Positions 12,915 to 24,415 of a stretch of 64,000 nucleotides of DNA are shown here, one piece after another. Position 1 is the stretch's first letter; each line of letters begins with the position of its first letter. The notes under the pieces are model-generated. The model saw nothing but the letters and a program-made list of their open reading frames with translations. It had not been told where the DNA came from and did not search any database. Position numbers and translations under genes: made by a program. The stretch is taken from positions 19,162,501-19,226,500 of the forward strand of contig NC_088311.1 in NCBI RefSeq assembly GCF_910592395.1, read 5' to 3'. This stretch comes from Lineus longissimus (taxonomy: Eukaryota; Nemertea; Pilidiophora; Heteronemertea; Lineidae).

Positions 12915-13128
12915 AGAAACAAGGAAATTTGTAGTTCCTTAGCACGGCGACAGATGGCGCATTCGATTTCTGTAATTGCTGTCCCTACGGGGCATGCGTA
13001 AAAAGTGTCAACAAAAACTTTCTAACCTCCAACATTTACAAAACACAGGAGAGGTACGAACTGCAGCGGCGCCTGTCGCCAGATCGACTAACAATATCTT
13101 ACGCTGATTTTATAGGTTGAAGCGCTCG

Positions 13129-13176
13129 CTGGGTTTTTCTTACACACGGCAAAGACACGGGTGTCGAAAAACCCAG
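13129..13176. repeat. Inverted repeat (11-bp stem)
   Basis: CTGGGTTTTTC at 13129-13139 pairs with GAAAAACCCAG at 13166-13176. The spacer itself has a partial CACGG/CACGGGTG pairing. It may be the far end of a larger element that starts at 12749. Confidence 0.5.
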
Positions 13177-13189
13177 TGATTTTGGATAG

Positions 13190-14910
13190 GTGGAACTAAG
13201 ACTATTATGTGTCTTCATATCAGAGACTTCATCAAATTGCTGGAATGAATGGAATGAACGGAGAATGATGGAATGTGATAAATTCATGCCTTATCATAGC
13301 CATTGTTTAGAGGGAGGATATCCAGCACGCACTTGGCGTGTACACAAGCATTGTATATACCAACACTTTGTGCCAACTTACAGATGTACATGTATATCAC
13401 TGGCGCCCTCCCCACAAAACCATGTCATTATCTCCGCTAGTTCTCCCTTGAACTGGAAAACATCTGTTTTAGACATGATTTTTATCACATGCCATTACAT
13501 TCCATCCGTTCTGTTCCATCAATGTGATGAGGCCCATATCATGTGCCCTTATCACTTTTTACCAACACCACATTAGCTATGTTGTTATTTTTTCTACCGA
13601 AAACCTTTGGTTGTTGGGTTATTGTCCTTTTTGTCAATACATGTCTGCTGCCACTTTACCCAAAAGGCTATCAAAAGGCATAGCCTTGTTCATTACTTTT
13701 TCTGCAACATGGTTTGAGTGGTAATGAGAGTGTTTCCGCATCATATTCAGTGGGAAAACATTTTGTACTCTGGCAACACCATTGCTAAAAGGTTTTGGCG
13801 TTCGAGACGCAAATCTGCATTATTTGTCCATTTTTTGCTTCAAGAAAACATGTGATCTTAAAAACTTTGTAACAGTAGCCCCTCATACTAATAAGCGTGA
13901 AAGACTCAGACAAGTTTCATTTACCAGAAGCTACAAATATGTATCAATGTCATTTGTTTGGACATGAGGACGATTTTGTCAGAATTCATATTTATCATAG
14001 AAGCCGATAATCAGATCACGGTCATATCTGCCCACAGCTACCATTGGTGTCAAGCAAACTTTTGTTCAAGCAAAACCTGCCCACAGGCTTTCATAACATA
14101 TTCATTTATTCAAAGAGCTGTCCACCATCCTTTGGTCAAACCATAGCTCCAAATCGTGTGGCACTAAATGCACAATCGGTAGAGAAATCACAGCAGAAAC
14201 CCAAACCCAAGCCTAAAGCTTATTTCAATAAGGTAAAATGATACAATTATAACCCCAAGAGTGTAGAAAAAAGCGGACAGTGCACATTATTGCACACAAA
14301 GGCTACAATTGTACCACCTTACCTAAGTCCTTTGAGGACTTTGAATCAGCGCCACAATTGAGAGAAATTGTAACAAAATGTGCGGATTGTGTACATGGTT
14401 ACGTATGCACACACCATGCTCTACTATCGTAATCATTCATGCGCATCCCGCAACTGGAAACAAAGTCTCAAATTTGTTTCCATCTTTGCCCATTCAGTGC
14501 TGATTCAGCATCCTCAAAGGAACCTTATCTATTTTGTGATGTTCTTTACTACTCCGGAGTCAGGGTGCATCGATAAATAGCACAATTTGTATTCATTGTA
14601 CAGCCCAATGCAATTTCATCTTGGTTGGAGAAAGCTTTACTACAAATATCACGGCATGCTGGTGTGTTTTTTGCTGTGTTAGGATCATCTGAACAAATAT
14701 ACAAGACACACAGTTTTTAAGACAACTTCTGAATATGCAGCAATGCCCCCTCCTCTCCGGCATTAAGGCATTGTGTAAACTGCATTTCTATTTTCCTGGC
14801 CCACGAATAAATAATGACAGCATACCCCTTTAAAGAATAAAGATGCCTTTGCCCCTTGGGCACCACCAAAGCAAGACCGTGACAATAAGCCTTATTATCA
14901 ATCAATCAAT
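13190..14910 (-). pseudogene. Possible decayed coding remnant, Cys-rich, family unknown
   Basis: Read on the minus strand, this stretch has several protein-like pieces separated by stops and frameshifts. One has cysteines at regular spacing (fragments CSDDPNTAKNTPACRDICSK and EIALGCTMNTNCAIYRC, about 14690-14550). Others are CQSTKCFPTEYDAE (around 13760) and SFEDAESALNGQRWK (around 14510). They could be relics of a transposable-element protein. I do not recognise the family, and chance open frames in AT-rich DNA remain possible. Plus-strand frames here are equally broken. Confidence 0.25.
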
Positions 14911-16009
14911 ATTTAAGTGTCATACATGTATGCTCTTGCGACAAAGTATATCATAAAATGCCTCTGCCGCTGAATACATTTGTAATACTTAGCTGACATT
15001 TGTAATACTCCTTGGCTGATCAAATCCCTCGGTGCATCCCGTCACAGTCAGATATCAAGCTGTTGACGGCCTGACATCACGTCTGCTGTCACGTACATTG
15101 ATTTCCAAAGGTCAAGGTCAATTTCAGAATAATCCAATCAGATCACTTTAAATTGACCAATCGGATGAGATTTTCAATCAGTTGTCGGCGACTCGCATAC
15201 GTGCCCATGGTCTGATTGATCAAATTGCATTGTCGTGTTTACGTAGGGCCGTCTGCAAGAATCTGTTGACATTTGCGACATATTGGATAAGGGCTCAACT
15301 TAAGGTCACAGAATTCCAAGGTCCCAAGAGCACTTTAACTTGGGTGTATCTTTATCCTGTCATTTCAGTCAAAAGGTCTTTAAATGAAAGATAAGGTTCA
15401 CTATCGCCAAGGTTATGGCTTAACTTGTTTTCAACAGAAGTTCCTGATATATTTCGTGCTGCAACATTTTCATCCCGATTTTAATTCTGATTCTAAACAG
15501 TTAATTATCAACTCCTAAATTTACCCTAAATCAAACACTCTGCTAAAAAATTGTGACATTTTAATCAATTCATTGGAATGCTGGTGCCAATTTCTAACTA
15601 AAGGACAATCATGTTCAGAGATAAAAGAGACGTCATTGTCGTTGAAGAATGCAATCATTCCATTACTTTACAGCATGAACTGCTTGAGACCAATCTCCAA
15701 CATTTTTCTTAAGTCAGAATGCACGAAATGCACTCAAATTTCGAGAACTTCGCATCTGGAGAATCCCAGGAAGAAAGTCAATCTCCAAAGCTAATGTCAC
15801 ATTGAGACTGATGCTCACCATTGTAATTCAAGCACCCCGCAAGTGGAGAATTTTTTAAAGATTTTTCTATCAGCTTGCCAATTCAGATGGGATTCCCGAT
15901 AATCGAAGAAAGCCAGAATAGACGGAACACCGTGAGAATTTCCAAGTGAGAGTGACAAGATATGACAGTTAGGTTTTTATGACAAACTGCCTTCTTAACG
16001 CTATTGCGG

Positions 16010-16212
16010 AGTCATCCAGGTTTTAGACGAGAGCGTAGAGTCCCTCGAGTCAACTATATCTTCTCCTCTTGACATAGACTGTATTGCTAATCAAGTCTGG
16101 ATATAGCCTCAGAGAGTCAGTTTAGGTTTTAGATGGGAGAGCTGAATCTGTCGAGTCAGCTATATCCTCAGTCTCTTCTTGACGTAAAATGTATTGCTAA
16201 TCAGGTCTAGTA
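16010..16212. repeat. Tandem duplication, ~105-bp unit, 2 copies
   Basis: The phrases 'aggttttagac/tg', 'gtcgagtcagctatatcctc', 'ctcttgacatagactgtat' and 'tgctaatcaagtctgg' occur in the same order twice, with moderate divergence. Confidence 0.75.
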
Positions 16213-16714
16213 ATCATTGGAGGCCACTGCGATAAAATCCTTGTTTGTGGTAACTGACTGGTGCGAAGTCATCACTATTGATAGGATGATGATGACCTTT
16301 ATGTAAGTTGAGCCAGCACAGGACAATGAACCGGACGGGAATCCGTTACAAGGTCAATCCTGGAACGCCAGGATATCCACACCCAAGAGAAAATGTGGAA
16401 GTGGAGAACGGATATCACACTCGAAGGAAATAATACAATCAATATGAGACTTGCTATTTTTGTCCAAGGCTTGACCACAGGGCCAATTAAGTTATACGAG
16501 ATATTATCGTGTTTCTGGACTATCAAACTCATTGTAGTCTATGCCTGGGCAAGCAATTGCAATGGACTTCTCCCTCGGGCCAAAAAGGAGTCACTAGGCC
16601 TATAAAGCCTAATTACCGCCGCAAAGTTGTTATAGAAAGCAAGTGAAACAGCCATGCCAGGGGCCTTTGTGGTCACTGGTTTGATATTGGATGTGGTAGA
16701 ATTACATTGTTCAA

Positions 16715-16990
16715 CAGCCAATGTGTGACCCTGAAAGTCTAACATTCAATGTGTGACCTAGAAAGTCAAACAGCCAATGTGTGACTTTGAAAGTCAAACA
16801 GCCAACACTGTGTGACCTTGAAAGTCAAACAGCCAATGTGTGACCTTTGAACGTCAAACAGCCAACACTGTGTGACCTTGAAAGTCAAACAGCCAATGTG
16901 TGACCTTTGAAAGTCAAACAGCCAACAATGTGTGACCTTGAAAGTCAAAGAGTCAATATGTGACCTTGAAGGTGAAACAGCCAATCAGTG
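16715..16990. repeat. Minisatellite, ~29-32-bp unit, ~9 copies
   Basis: The unit is close to 'cagccaatgtgtgacctttg' followed by 'aaagtcaaa'. Every second unit carries an extra 'cac' (CAACACTGTG), so dimers alternate in the middle of the array. Each unit includes TGACCTTGA or TGACCTTTGA. Confidence 0.9.
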
Positions 16991-19384
16991 GACTTGAAAG
17001 ATTGGTGCAATCAAATACCTGGGTAACAAATTAATTCTGAACAGAAAAGGTTCCAAGCAGTAGCACAAGCTACTGCACTTCTGTAAAGTTTCAAACTTTC
17101 CTTATAGAGAGCTGTTTGATGATGCATCAGTTTATGTACACAAACATTCAACCAATATCAAAAGCATTTGAATAGCCTCAATCCAAAACAGGTCAAATAA
17201 AAGAGAATAGCAAACTGATTGGATGGTACTTGAATGTCACTTCATCAACCACCATTTCATGTCACATCCTTGACCTGCAAGTAGTCTTCAAATGAAATGT
17301 TTGATTAATTGTAGCAAATACTAATAGAAACTGTGCAATGTCATATCTCAGTGAGTTTCAAGATATGACTAGAAACTGCCATTATGCTTGGTCATATAAA
17401 GAAACGATGAAAAAAATACAGCATAATCAAGTTGATTTGAACTACAGTGTCTTTGTATGCCAGTCCGCTGCTCGGCCTCTGCCGACGTGGTTAAGCTATC
17501 AAGGTTCAAAACTAGTCTCAAAACAATGGCAATGACTACGAACTATTTTGCCAACAAATTTTAAAAGCTATACCTGACCACTTGGTCGTTTATGATGTTA
17601 CCATGCATGCAATGCATCCTCCAGTGGGTTTTGTGAATAAGATTAGCTAAAAGTACATCACACGAACCATGTAGTATTTGCAACGTTGCCCACTTCAGCC
17701 TGTTGACATTCTACCACATCACCAAGTTGGATCACAGTTGCGATGAACTTTGTGACAGAAGAGTTCTCTGTGCAACTCAATCTGACTGACTTGGTTCCTG
17801 CCTATAGTGTCCCTTTAACATCTACAGTTTCTTTTGCCTCATTAGCCCCATCAGAATAGTTATCTCCAATGGAATTCCAGGCCAAAGATAGAAATAATTT
17901 CAACACTGGTATTTTTATAGCCTAATTTATCTAATTTCTCTGACCTGTCTCTCACGATTGGCTCAATCATCAATCAAGGAGCCAATCAAATTAGACTTTG
18001 GCTCCTCGGCAAAATTTATTTGACAGGCATTGATGAAAGTACCCCTGCACCTCAGCGAAAACTTGACTGGCATCGATGATTGTATTCTTTTACAGCCTCC
18101 GCCATCTCTAAGAAAAGCGACCAATGATCGAAGATCTGATACAGAATCGTGACAAGATTATAAAAACCTCACCAAAGGGACATTGCCGTGCTGTCTGATG
18201 AGAGAAAATTGCTCCTCGCAATGAGATGTTAAGCGTTCTTTTATTTTTGAGATTACTTGATTGAGTCCTGTGCATTACGGAAATTTCCCTTAACTTGCAG
18301 CTGTGTTTGGTGTTGTTGCTGGTGGCAGGGCCATATTTAGCAAGGGAGGGAGAGTACTGCCCCCAGATGCATATTGTGGCCCCCCTGTGGTGTACAAGAT
18401 CTTTACTTTACCAGGTTACACAATTCCTTTCATTTTTCTAATCAAAAAATATGTTTTTGTAAAAAAAATTATATACTTTCCGCAAATACTCTTGTTTCTC
18501 TGGCCTTAGACCATTTCTAAATATCCAGTTAGCCCCCAAAATACGCACATGGTCATTCGATGCCCTGTCTTATTTAATTCAAATAAACAATGGGTTGGTC
18601 ACATCAATTCGTCAAATGGTCATGACATCATGTTTCCGCTTGGCCCAGGGTATTGTTTTGGTAATGCAAGGAGCGGTCTTAACATTATTAATTTGGCCAT
18701 AGGTACAGTATGAGAGTAAGATTATATTCATACCACACTATATCAATGACAATGAAGATATCTGTCAAAATGATATGTTGGTCCCTGCTGGTGATAAATG
18801 ATAATTCCCAGATGAAAATGAAGGTGATATACCTAACCTGTCAGTAACAGACGATAAAGACTCCAGTAAATCAAACCTAGAGCATTGGAGTAAACCCCCA
18901 ACTCCCTAACCCAGCGATACAGGTTGCTTTTAGTTCAACATTGCATGACATTATGTACTATGAGAACCTCTCATTGTGGTGCTCAAGCAGCAAATGATAA
19001 GGTGACCTGTTTACCTTGAAGTATCCCCAGGAGAATGAGACAAAAAAACAGAATTTGATATTGAGTTTTATATCTGGTTCAAGTATTTTTTACAAATCCA
19101 TTTAATGGGAAAAGTTCTCACTTCTTCCACCTGCACGATGTCTGATTATTTAAGTCAACCTGCTCTCTAATAGCTTTTCAAATAACTTTTCATTAAGTGT
19201 CTTGTAAATGTCTTGTAAAGTCATCAAATTGATGGTGATGCTCAATAATTCATTCAATGGCCAAAGCAGTTTGATAAAGTACGCTAGGCTCACGACTAAT
19301 CAGGCTCGAGGTGATCAGCCAGGCAAGGATCCCTGTACAACGAGTTGTTACCCAGTGAGCTATTTCGCCTGGACACTGCTGATT

Positions 19385-19696
19385 TGACTACCCCTGACAA
19401 AGAAGTTAAGGGTACGCATCAGCACCCTAAACTTCTCTGTTTGGGTACACATCAGCACCTTAAACTTCTTTATTTAGGATACACATCAGCACCCTAAATT
19501 TCTTTGTTTAGGGTACGCATCAGCACCCTAAACTTTTTTGTTGTTTAGGGTACGAACCAGCACCCTAAACGTCTTTGTTTAGGGTATGCATCAGCACCCT
19601 AAACGTCTTTGTTTAGGGTATGCATCAGCACCCTAAACGTCTTTGTTTAGGGTATGCGTCAGCACTCTAAACTTCTTTGTTTGGGGTATGCATCAG
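19385..19696. repeat. Hairpin minisatellite, ~34-bp unit (left part)
   Basis: The unit reads 'gcatcagcaccctaaacgtc' then 'tttgtttagggtat'. About nine units are present, some with a 'cttctttg' variant. CCCTAAAC and GTTTAGGG in each unit can pair across a 6-nt loop. The array continues at 19845-19915 after an insertion. Confidence 0.9.
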
Positions 19697-19844
19697 TGCG
19701 CACCAGTCACCGATCCAAAGGTTGACCACACTCAACGTTGCTTAACTTCCACTCTGGGGCCAACGCGCCAACCACTCGGCCATAAAGGAATTCCCTCATG
19801 GCCGGCGGGTTAAGCCGTGCCATATACCTGGGGGTACTATACAC
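19697..19844 (-). mobile_element. 148-bp SINE-like insert with 5S-rRNA-like and tRNA-like segments
   Basis: The minus strand contains GGCCGAGTGGTTGGCGCG, which resembles a tRNA Leu/Ser A-box region. Then come GGAAGTTAAGCAACGTTGAG and TTGGATCGGTGAC. These match the internal control region of 5S rRNA (family pattern GGAAGTTAAGCAGCGT ... TTGGATGGGTGACC). The insert is flanked by a perfect GCATCAG duplication (19690-19696 and 19845-19851), and the minisatellite resumes in register on the other side. No poly(A) tail is seen. The 5S match is clear; the tRNA-like assignment is weaker. Confidence 0.65.
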
Positions 19845-19915
19845 GCATCAGCACCCTAAACTTCTTTGTTTGGGTAATGCATCAGCACCCTAAACTTCTT
19901 TGTTTAGGGAACAAA
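19845..19915. repeat. Hairpin minisatellite (right part)
   Basis: About two more units of the same ~34-bp repeat, with CATCAGCACCCTAAACTTC twice, separated from the main array by the 148-bp insert. Confidence 0.85.
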
Positions 19916-19984
19916 CCAGGGTCTCTGGCAGAGATCCCAGTGGTTTATCATCCCTGTCTCCACAGAACATTTTCTGAGGCTTCA

Positions 19985-20110
19985 AGGACAAAGTGCAGAG
20001 AGCTGATTCGAACTCCGATTGCTGAGTAGGGGAACAGGCCCACAATCATTTGATCATGAGGCTCTTCCGGCCACCTCACTACCGCTGCCTCAAGGTCTCT
20101 GTGTCGACAT
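19985..20110 (-). mobile_element. tRNA-like SINE remnant
   Basis: On the minus strand there is a B-box-like GGAGTTCGAATCAGC (near 20010-19998). Upstream there is a weak A-box-like AGTGAGGTGGCCGG (near 20085). The spacing is longer than in a tRNA, so this is a degenerate tRNA-derived element at best. Confidence 0.35.
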
Positions 20111-23100
20111 TCTTAGTGGTTTCCCGATTTGTCCGAAACACACTATAGTGAAGATCCACCATCTCGGAAATCCATCACCGCTTTTTTTGGAACACACTCC
20201 ACAATAGCCAGCCTGCTTGTGTCAATAGACAGGAAATATCAGAAACCCTTAAAGGAAGTTCTGGGCACTATCTCACAAATGAATCACGCCATATATCACA
20301 CTTTTCTTATTGCCAGGTTTATCACCGATATATCCTACCCGCAGTGCCATACGAAAATAGATGCGGTATGCTATCACTACACTGGATCAAATAGATCAAA
20401 CGATATGATTTTTCAAAAATACTCTTGATGCTGAAGATCTCTTTGGAGATATAAAACCAATAGCACAAATCTTTGATAGAGCAAGATTTCTTTCTCCAGC
20501 ATTCGCTCAGCACTTGGATGTGTTAATTCTCAAGGAAGAATTCCTCCTCCAAGACAGTATGAGCATTTTTGTGAGCCACAATTGGGCTGGTGACTCCATC
20601 GTCTGCAATGCAAGATTATCTAAGAAGGGGAAACCGCACCAAAACATCGGCTCAGTTCAGTTATTATACTGAATACCAAGTAGAGTGGAATATGGTAACG
20701 TTCCTGGAAAAACAAAATGTCGTTAACATCTGCACAGTCCGTCAGTAACCTTCGCTGCTGTTACTGAGGGTTTGATCCACAGTCATATCACTGTGGCAGC
20801 ATTTGTTTTCTCTGGTTTCCTCCTACACCACAATTCGACCCCATAATACAGTTTGTAGAGCTTGATAATATCCTATAGTTGACAAATAGCTCCCAAATCA
20901 ATATACATGTATCTTCATCTGGAAAAAAGAAGAACCAACATTTCATGGTCAGTGTCAAAGATGCTCTCCTCATTTCTTAAAATAAGAGAGAATGAGAGCT
21001 GTTTGCACACTGTTTCATAACACCAATCTAAAAAATTCCTCATATTCAAAAAATTTACTGCTACAAAGTAGCTACTGGTGGTGACATTCAAGTAGGTGTT
21101 AAACCGCTTCTCGGCCGCCGAGGTACAAAAATCGTTACCTCCAGCGCAATAACATTCTCCTGTATCAATCGGTGCATGACAGCACCAGGTAACGGACAGC
21201 AGTCGCCATGGTAACCGACCAACAGATTCCCACAGACCTGTTGTGGAAGGAGACAATAAGTAGACCATCCCTCCCAGAGATGCTCAGGTTTGTTGGATCA
21301 ATGACTTTTTCTCCAAGGCGACACTTGGAATGTCATTCACGGATTTGATGTTTTCTGCCCCCAGCTTCTACTTGATGGGGTTTTCGCATGACCAGCGATG
21401 CGGCCGACTTTCTGCATTTTCTCGGGTGCTGAAAATGCACCTTCTCATTTCCTGTTTAAAAATCTGGCACGGATCAGTTAGCTACATTCGGCCTGATGGA
21501 CATGTGATCAGTAGGGCTTTACTCAGAACTTTGTGCTTCCAAATATGATGGTTTATAGGGTATATCTTGAGTAATTTTGCAATTAAAAGAACCTTAAAAT
21601 CTCGGTAAATGGGAATCATTGGCCTCGCCTTGGCAGCAGGAGGGTTAACCAAGACCTGACATACTAATCCTTTCCTTTGTCTGGAAAGTATTTCTTATAA
21701 CATGCACCACTGATGCATATTATATCTCTAACTTTTCTCAAAGGAACTCAGGTGCACAAAATCCCCAAGATGCTCATTATGAACAAATAATTCTGGCACA
21801 GACCTACTCCGTCAATGTTTGTTTTTTCCCAAGTCTCATTAGCAAATGTGTTCTTCTCAATAATCCTTGACTGTATAATTAGGACACTAACAAAATTCAC
21901 GAGTTTGTTACTGAATATTCAATAGAATGTTTTTCATCAATTTTGCGACTTGAATATTATCCAGCACTGTTTCTGCAGTTTTTGGAAAATCCAATTTTTA
22001 GAGGCGTTTTGTAACTCAAAAAGAGAAAATTTAGGTCCTGGACTCATTGCCTCATGCACCACTTATTAAAATTCACCATTGGGATGTCCCATATAAAAGG
22101 GGCAATAATGGCAAAATGTTGACTATATTGGGTCTTACAGCATTTTTTACAGTACAGATGAATTAGTCGTGACTGACATGTTGCCATGCTACACACTGCA
22201 GTGAAGAGAAGCAGATGAAGGGATGTCAATTGTGACTTCGACTGTACCTAAGCTATTTGAAAGTACATGTATTCAAGAGTGGATATTCTTTTCATGACTG
22301 TACACAGGCAGATGAGTACACAGCCTCTACTTCCATCAGCAGACCCAAACAAACCCCAGCGGAGTTTTAATAACTTCATCAAAAAATAAAGTACATTAGG
22401 CGCACAAGCTACTTCAAGAAATTATATGCACCCATGAACGTTGATGAGAGTATCAGGAAATCAATAACTGCAACGCGTAATAATCTTACCCGCTGCAGAA
22501 CCTGCTTAGGCATCGTGCGGTGGGTTCCCACACGGATTAGATTCTGCCGTTTCAATTGGCAATTAGGCATGTGCTCAACAAGCGCGCAGAAAGTGAAACT
22601 TAGTGCGAGAAATTCAACTTTTTAGTATGACGCATCAATACTGCAAATATTGGCACAGTTGCAGTAATAATTGTCACTTGGATTCATTTGCCGTGGTTGC
22701 TAAAGTGTGCAAATAAGGATTAACCACTCACTTTCTTTGAAGGAAAGAGAAAGTATAGATGTAACTGGGACTTTTGCTGTAGCGGCACCTAGTGATTAGG
22801 CAATGCTTTGTAATGGTTTTTGTTCTCTGTTATGCAAAGGTAAAAAAATTATACCAGGGCCGAACATTTTTTGGTTTTATTTTTCCCCTCCCAACAATTT
22901 TCTTTAAATCAAAAAAATATAAGGAAACTTTTGTGCTAAATTGCATGACAAAGGCAAATAGCTTACAAGTACATGTATTTTGAGATATTTTGTAAGTTTT
23001 GATAATAAATTTTCTAAAGAAAGTGCTCAGCTGTTTAAGGAGAGGCTGATGAATAGATGATGATTAGACTTTGAAGTTTCAAACTTTTTAAAGTGAAGGC

Positions 23101-23394
23101 TAATAAGTACTTAGAAGTACTTATGAGCCTTTATTAGCCTCCGTGGATGGACATAATTGATGTGGCTAAAAACTGTAGCCTATTATAATGTGCCTCATGC
23201 TAGGAAAATTATATATACATGTATTTTACTGTATTCTGTCAGTCCATTGCAGTCAAACTTAACATAACGTTTCGTAGGATTGGAAGAAGGGGCATTTGTC
23301 TCCATATAAAAAAGGCCCAGCCACAATTCCAGAAAGACATAACTTACACTATTTGTGTGGCAAAGTTTTATATCGGACATAGGTTTGGCATTCC

Positions 23395-23845
23395 CCTCCT
23401 TTATTCTTTGTAAAGAAACGTTAGGTTTGTCCTGCCTTGCCTATCACACTGCCCATAGGAACACATACATGTAACATACATGTAACATACTTACCCAAAC
23501 ACTTCGACGGCTTACTCATTCTATTTGTGTTTTTGATGGGAGGTGTGGCTGGTACCCCCTTCCCCCAGTTTTATTATCTGTAAAGAAACGTCATGATTGT
23601 CCTGCCTAGCCTAGGGAATACATAATGCACCTACCCCAACTCTTCGACTCCTTAATAATTCAATTCATGTTTGATAATGGGACATCTTGGCTGGTAGCCC
23701 CCCCCCCCTTTCCCCTCTTTTACTCTCTATAAAGAAACATTATGTTTGTCCTGCCTAGCCTATCACACCGCCCATAGGAATACATAACGCACTTACCCCA
23801 ACTCTGCGTCTACTTAATAATTCAATTCATGTTTTTCATGGATTT
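23395..23845. repeat. Tandem repeat, ~150-170-bp unit, 3 copies
   Basis: Each unit has 'gtaaagaaacgt', 'tttgtcctgcctagcctatc', 'cccataggaatacataac', 'cttaccccaactc' and 'ttaataattcaattcatgtt'. Copies start near 23395, 23566 and 23719. The first has a small internal 'acatgtaacatac' duplication and the second lacks the 'tatcacaccgcccat' part. Confidence 0.85.
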
Positions 23846-24261
23846 TCAATATTAGCACCACATGCAAATGTACACAGATTAACACGATCAAAAGAGGAAA
23901 AGCTTAAAATGTTTTTGAATGCTGAATTCTACATGTGGATAAATTATTCTGCGGTGCTCGGGCAGTGAAATTATTGTTTTAACCGCTTTAAATCTGCTGT
24001 GAGTGCACCACTACTGAATGTTTCAAATGCTTGTTGGCAGAACAGGCGATGATTTTTTTTCTTTTCTCCGCAACTGTCGCCTATGAATTATGAATGTTGC
24101 ATGTCAATGGACAGAGAAGTAACAGTAAACACTTTACAAACAAGCGGTTTTGCAAAAAATATCGAAACACCACACAGAGAGTCAGCCAGGAAGAAATGAT
24201 TAGAGGGGTACGCAGTTCTTGTCCATTGTATTTAATGGTGGTACAGGAATATAGAAATACA

Positions 24262-24415
24262 CAATGCCGGAGTGCAGTTATTATGCATGCAAATTTGCTG
24301 AAACTTGGAATCTATAATCTTTGTATATAAGTCTACACAACGACTCTGTTGAAATTTATTTTCAGTGCATACTTTTGTATTTACATATTAAGAAATTTTC
24401 AAAAATTGAGCTCAT
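24262..24415 (+). repeat. Dispersed repeat family A, copy 1
   Basis: It aligns with 28468-28620 in the same orientation. Shared phrases are 'cacaatgcc', 'agttattatgcatgcaaat', 'gaaacttgg', 'acacaacgactctg', 'ttcagtgcata' and 'tagaaattttcaaa'. It is non-coding with no clear terminal structure. Confidence 0.6.

Noticed and set aside
19385-19915. CCCTAAAC / GTTTAGGG motifs as interstitial telomere repeats
   Set aside because: The motif occurs once per arm in a 34-bp unit and not as head-to-tail telomere repeats.
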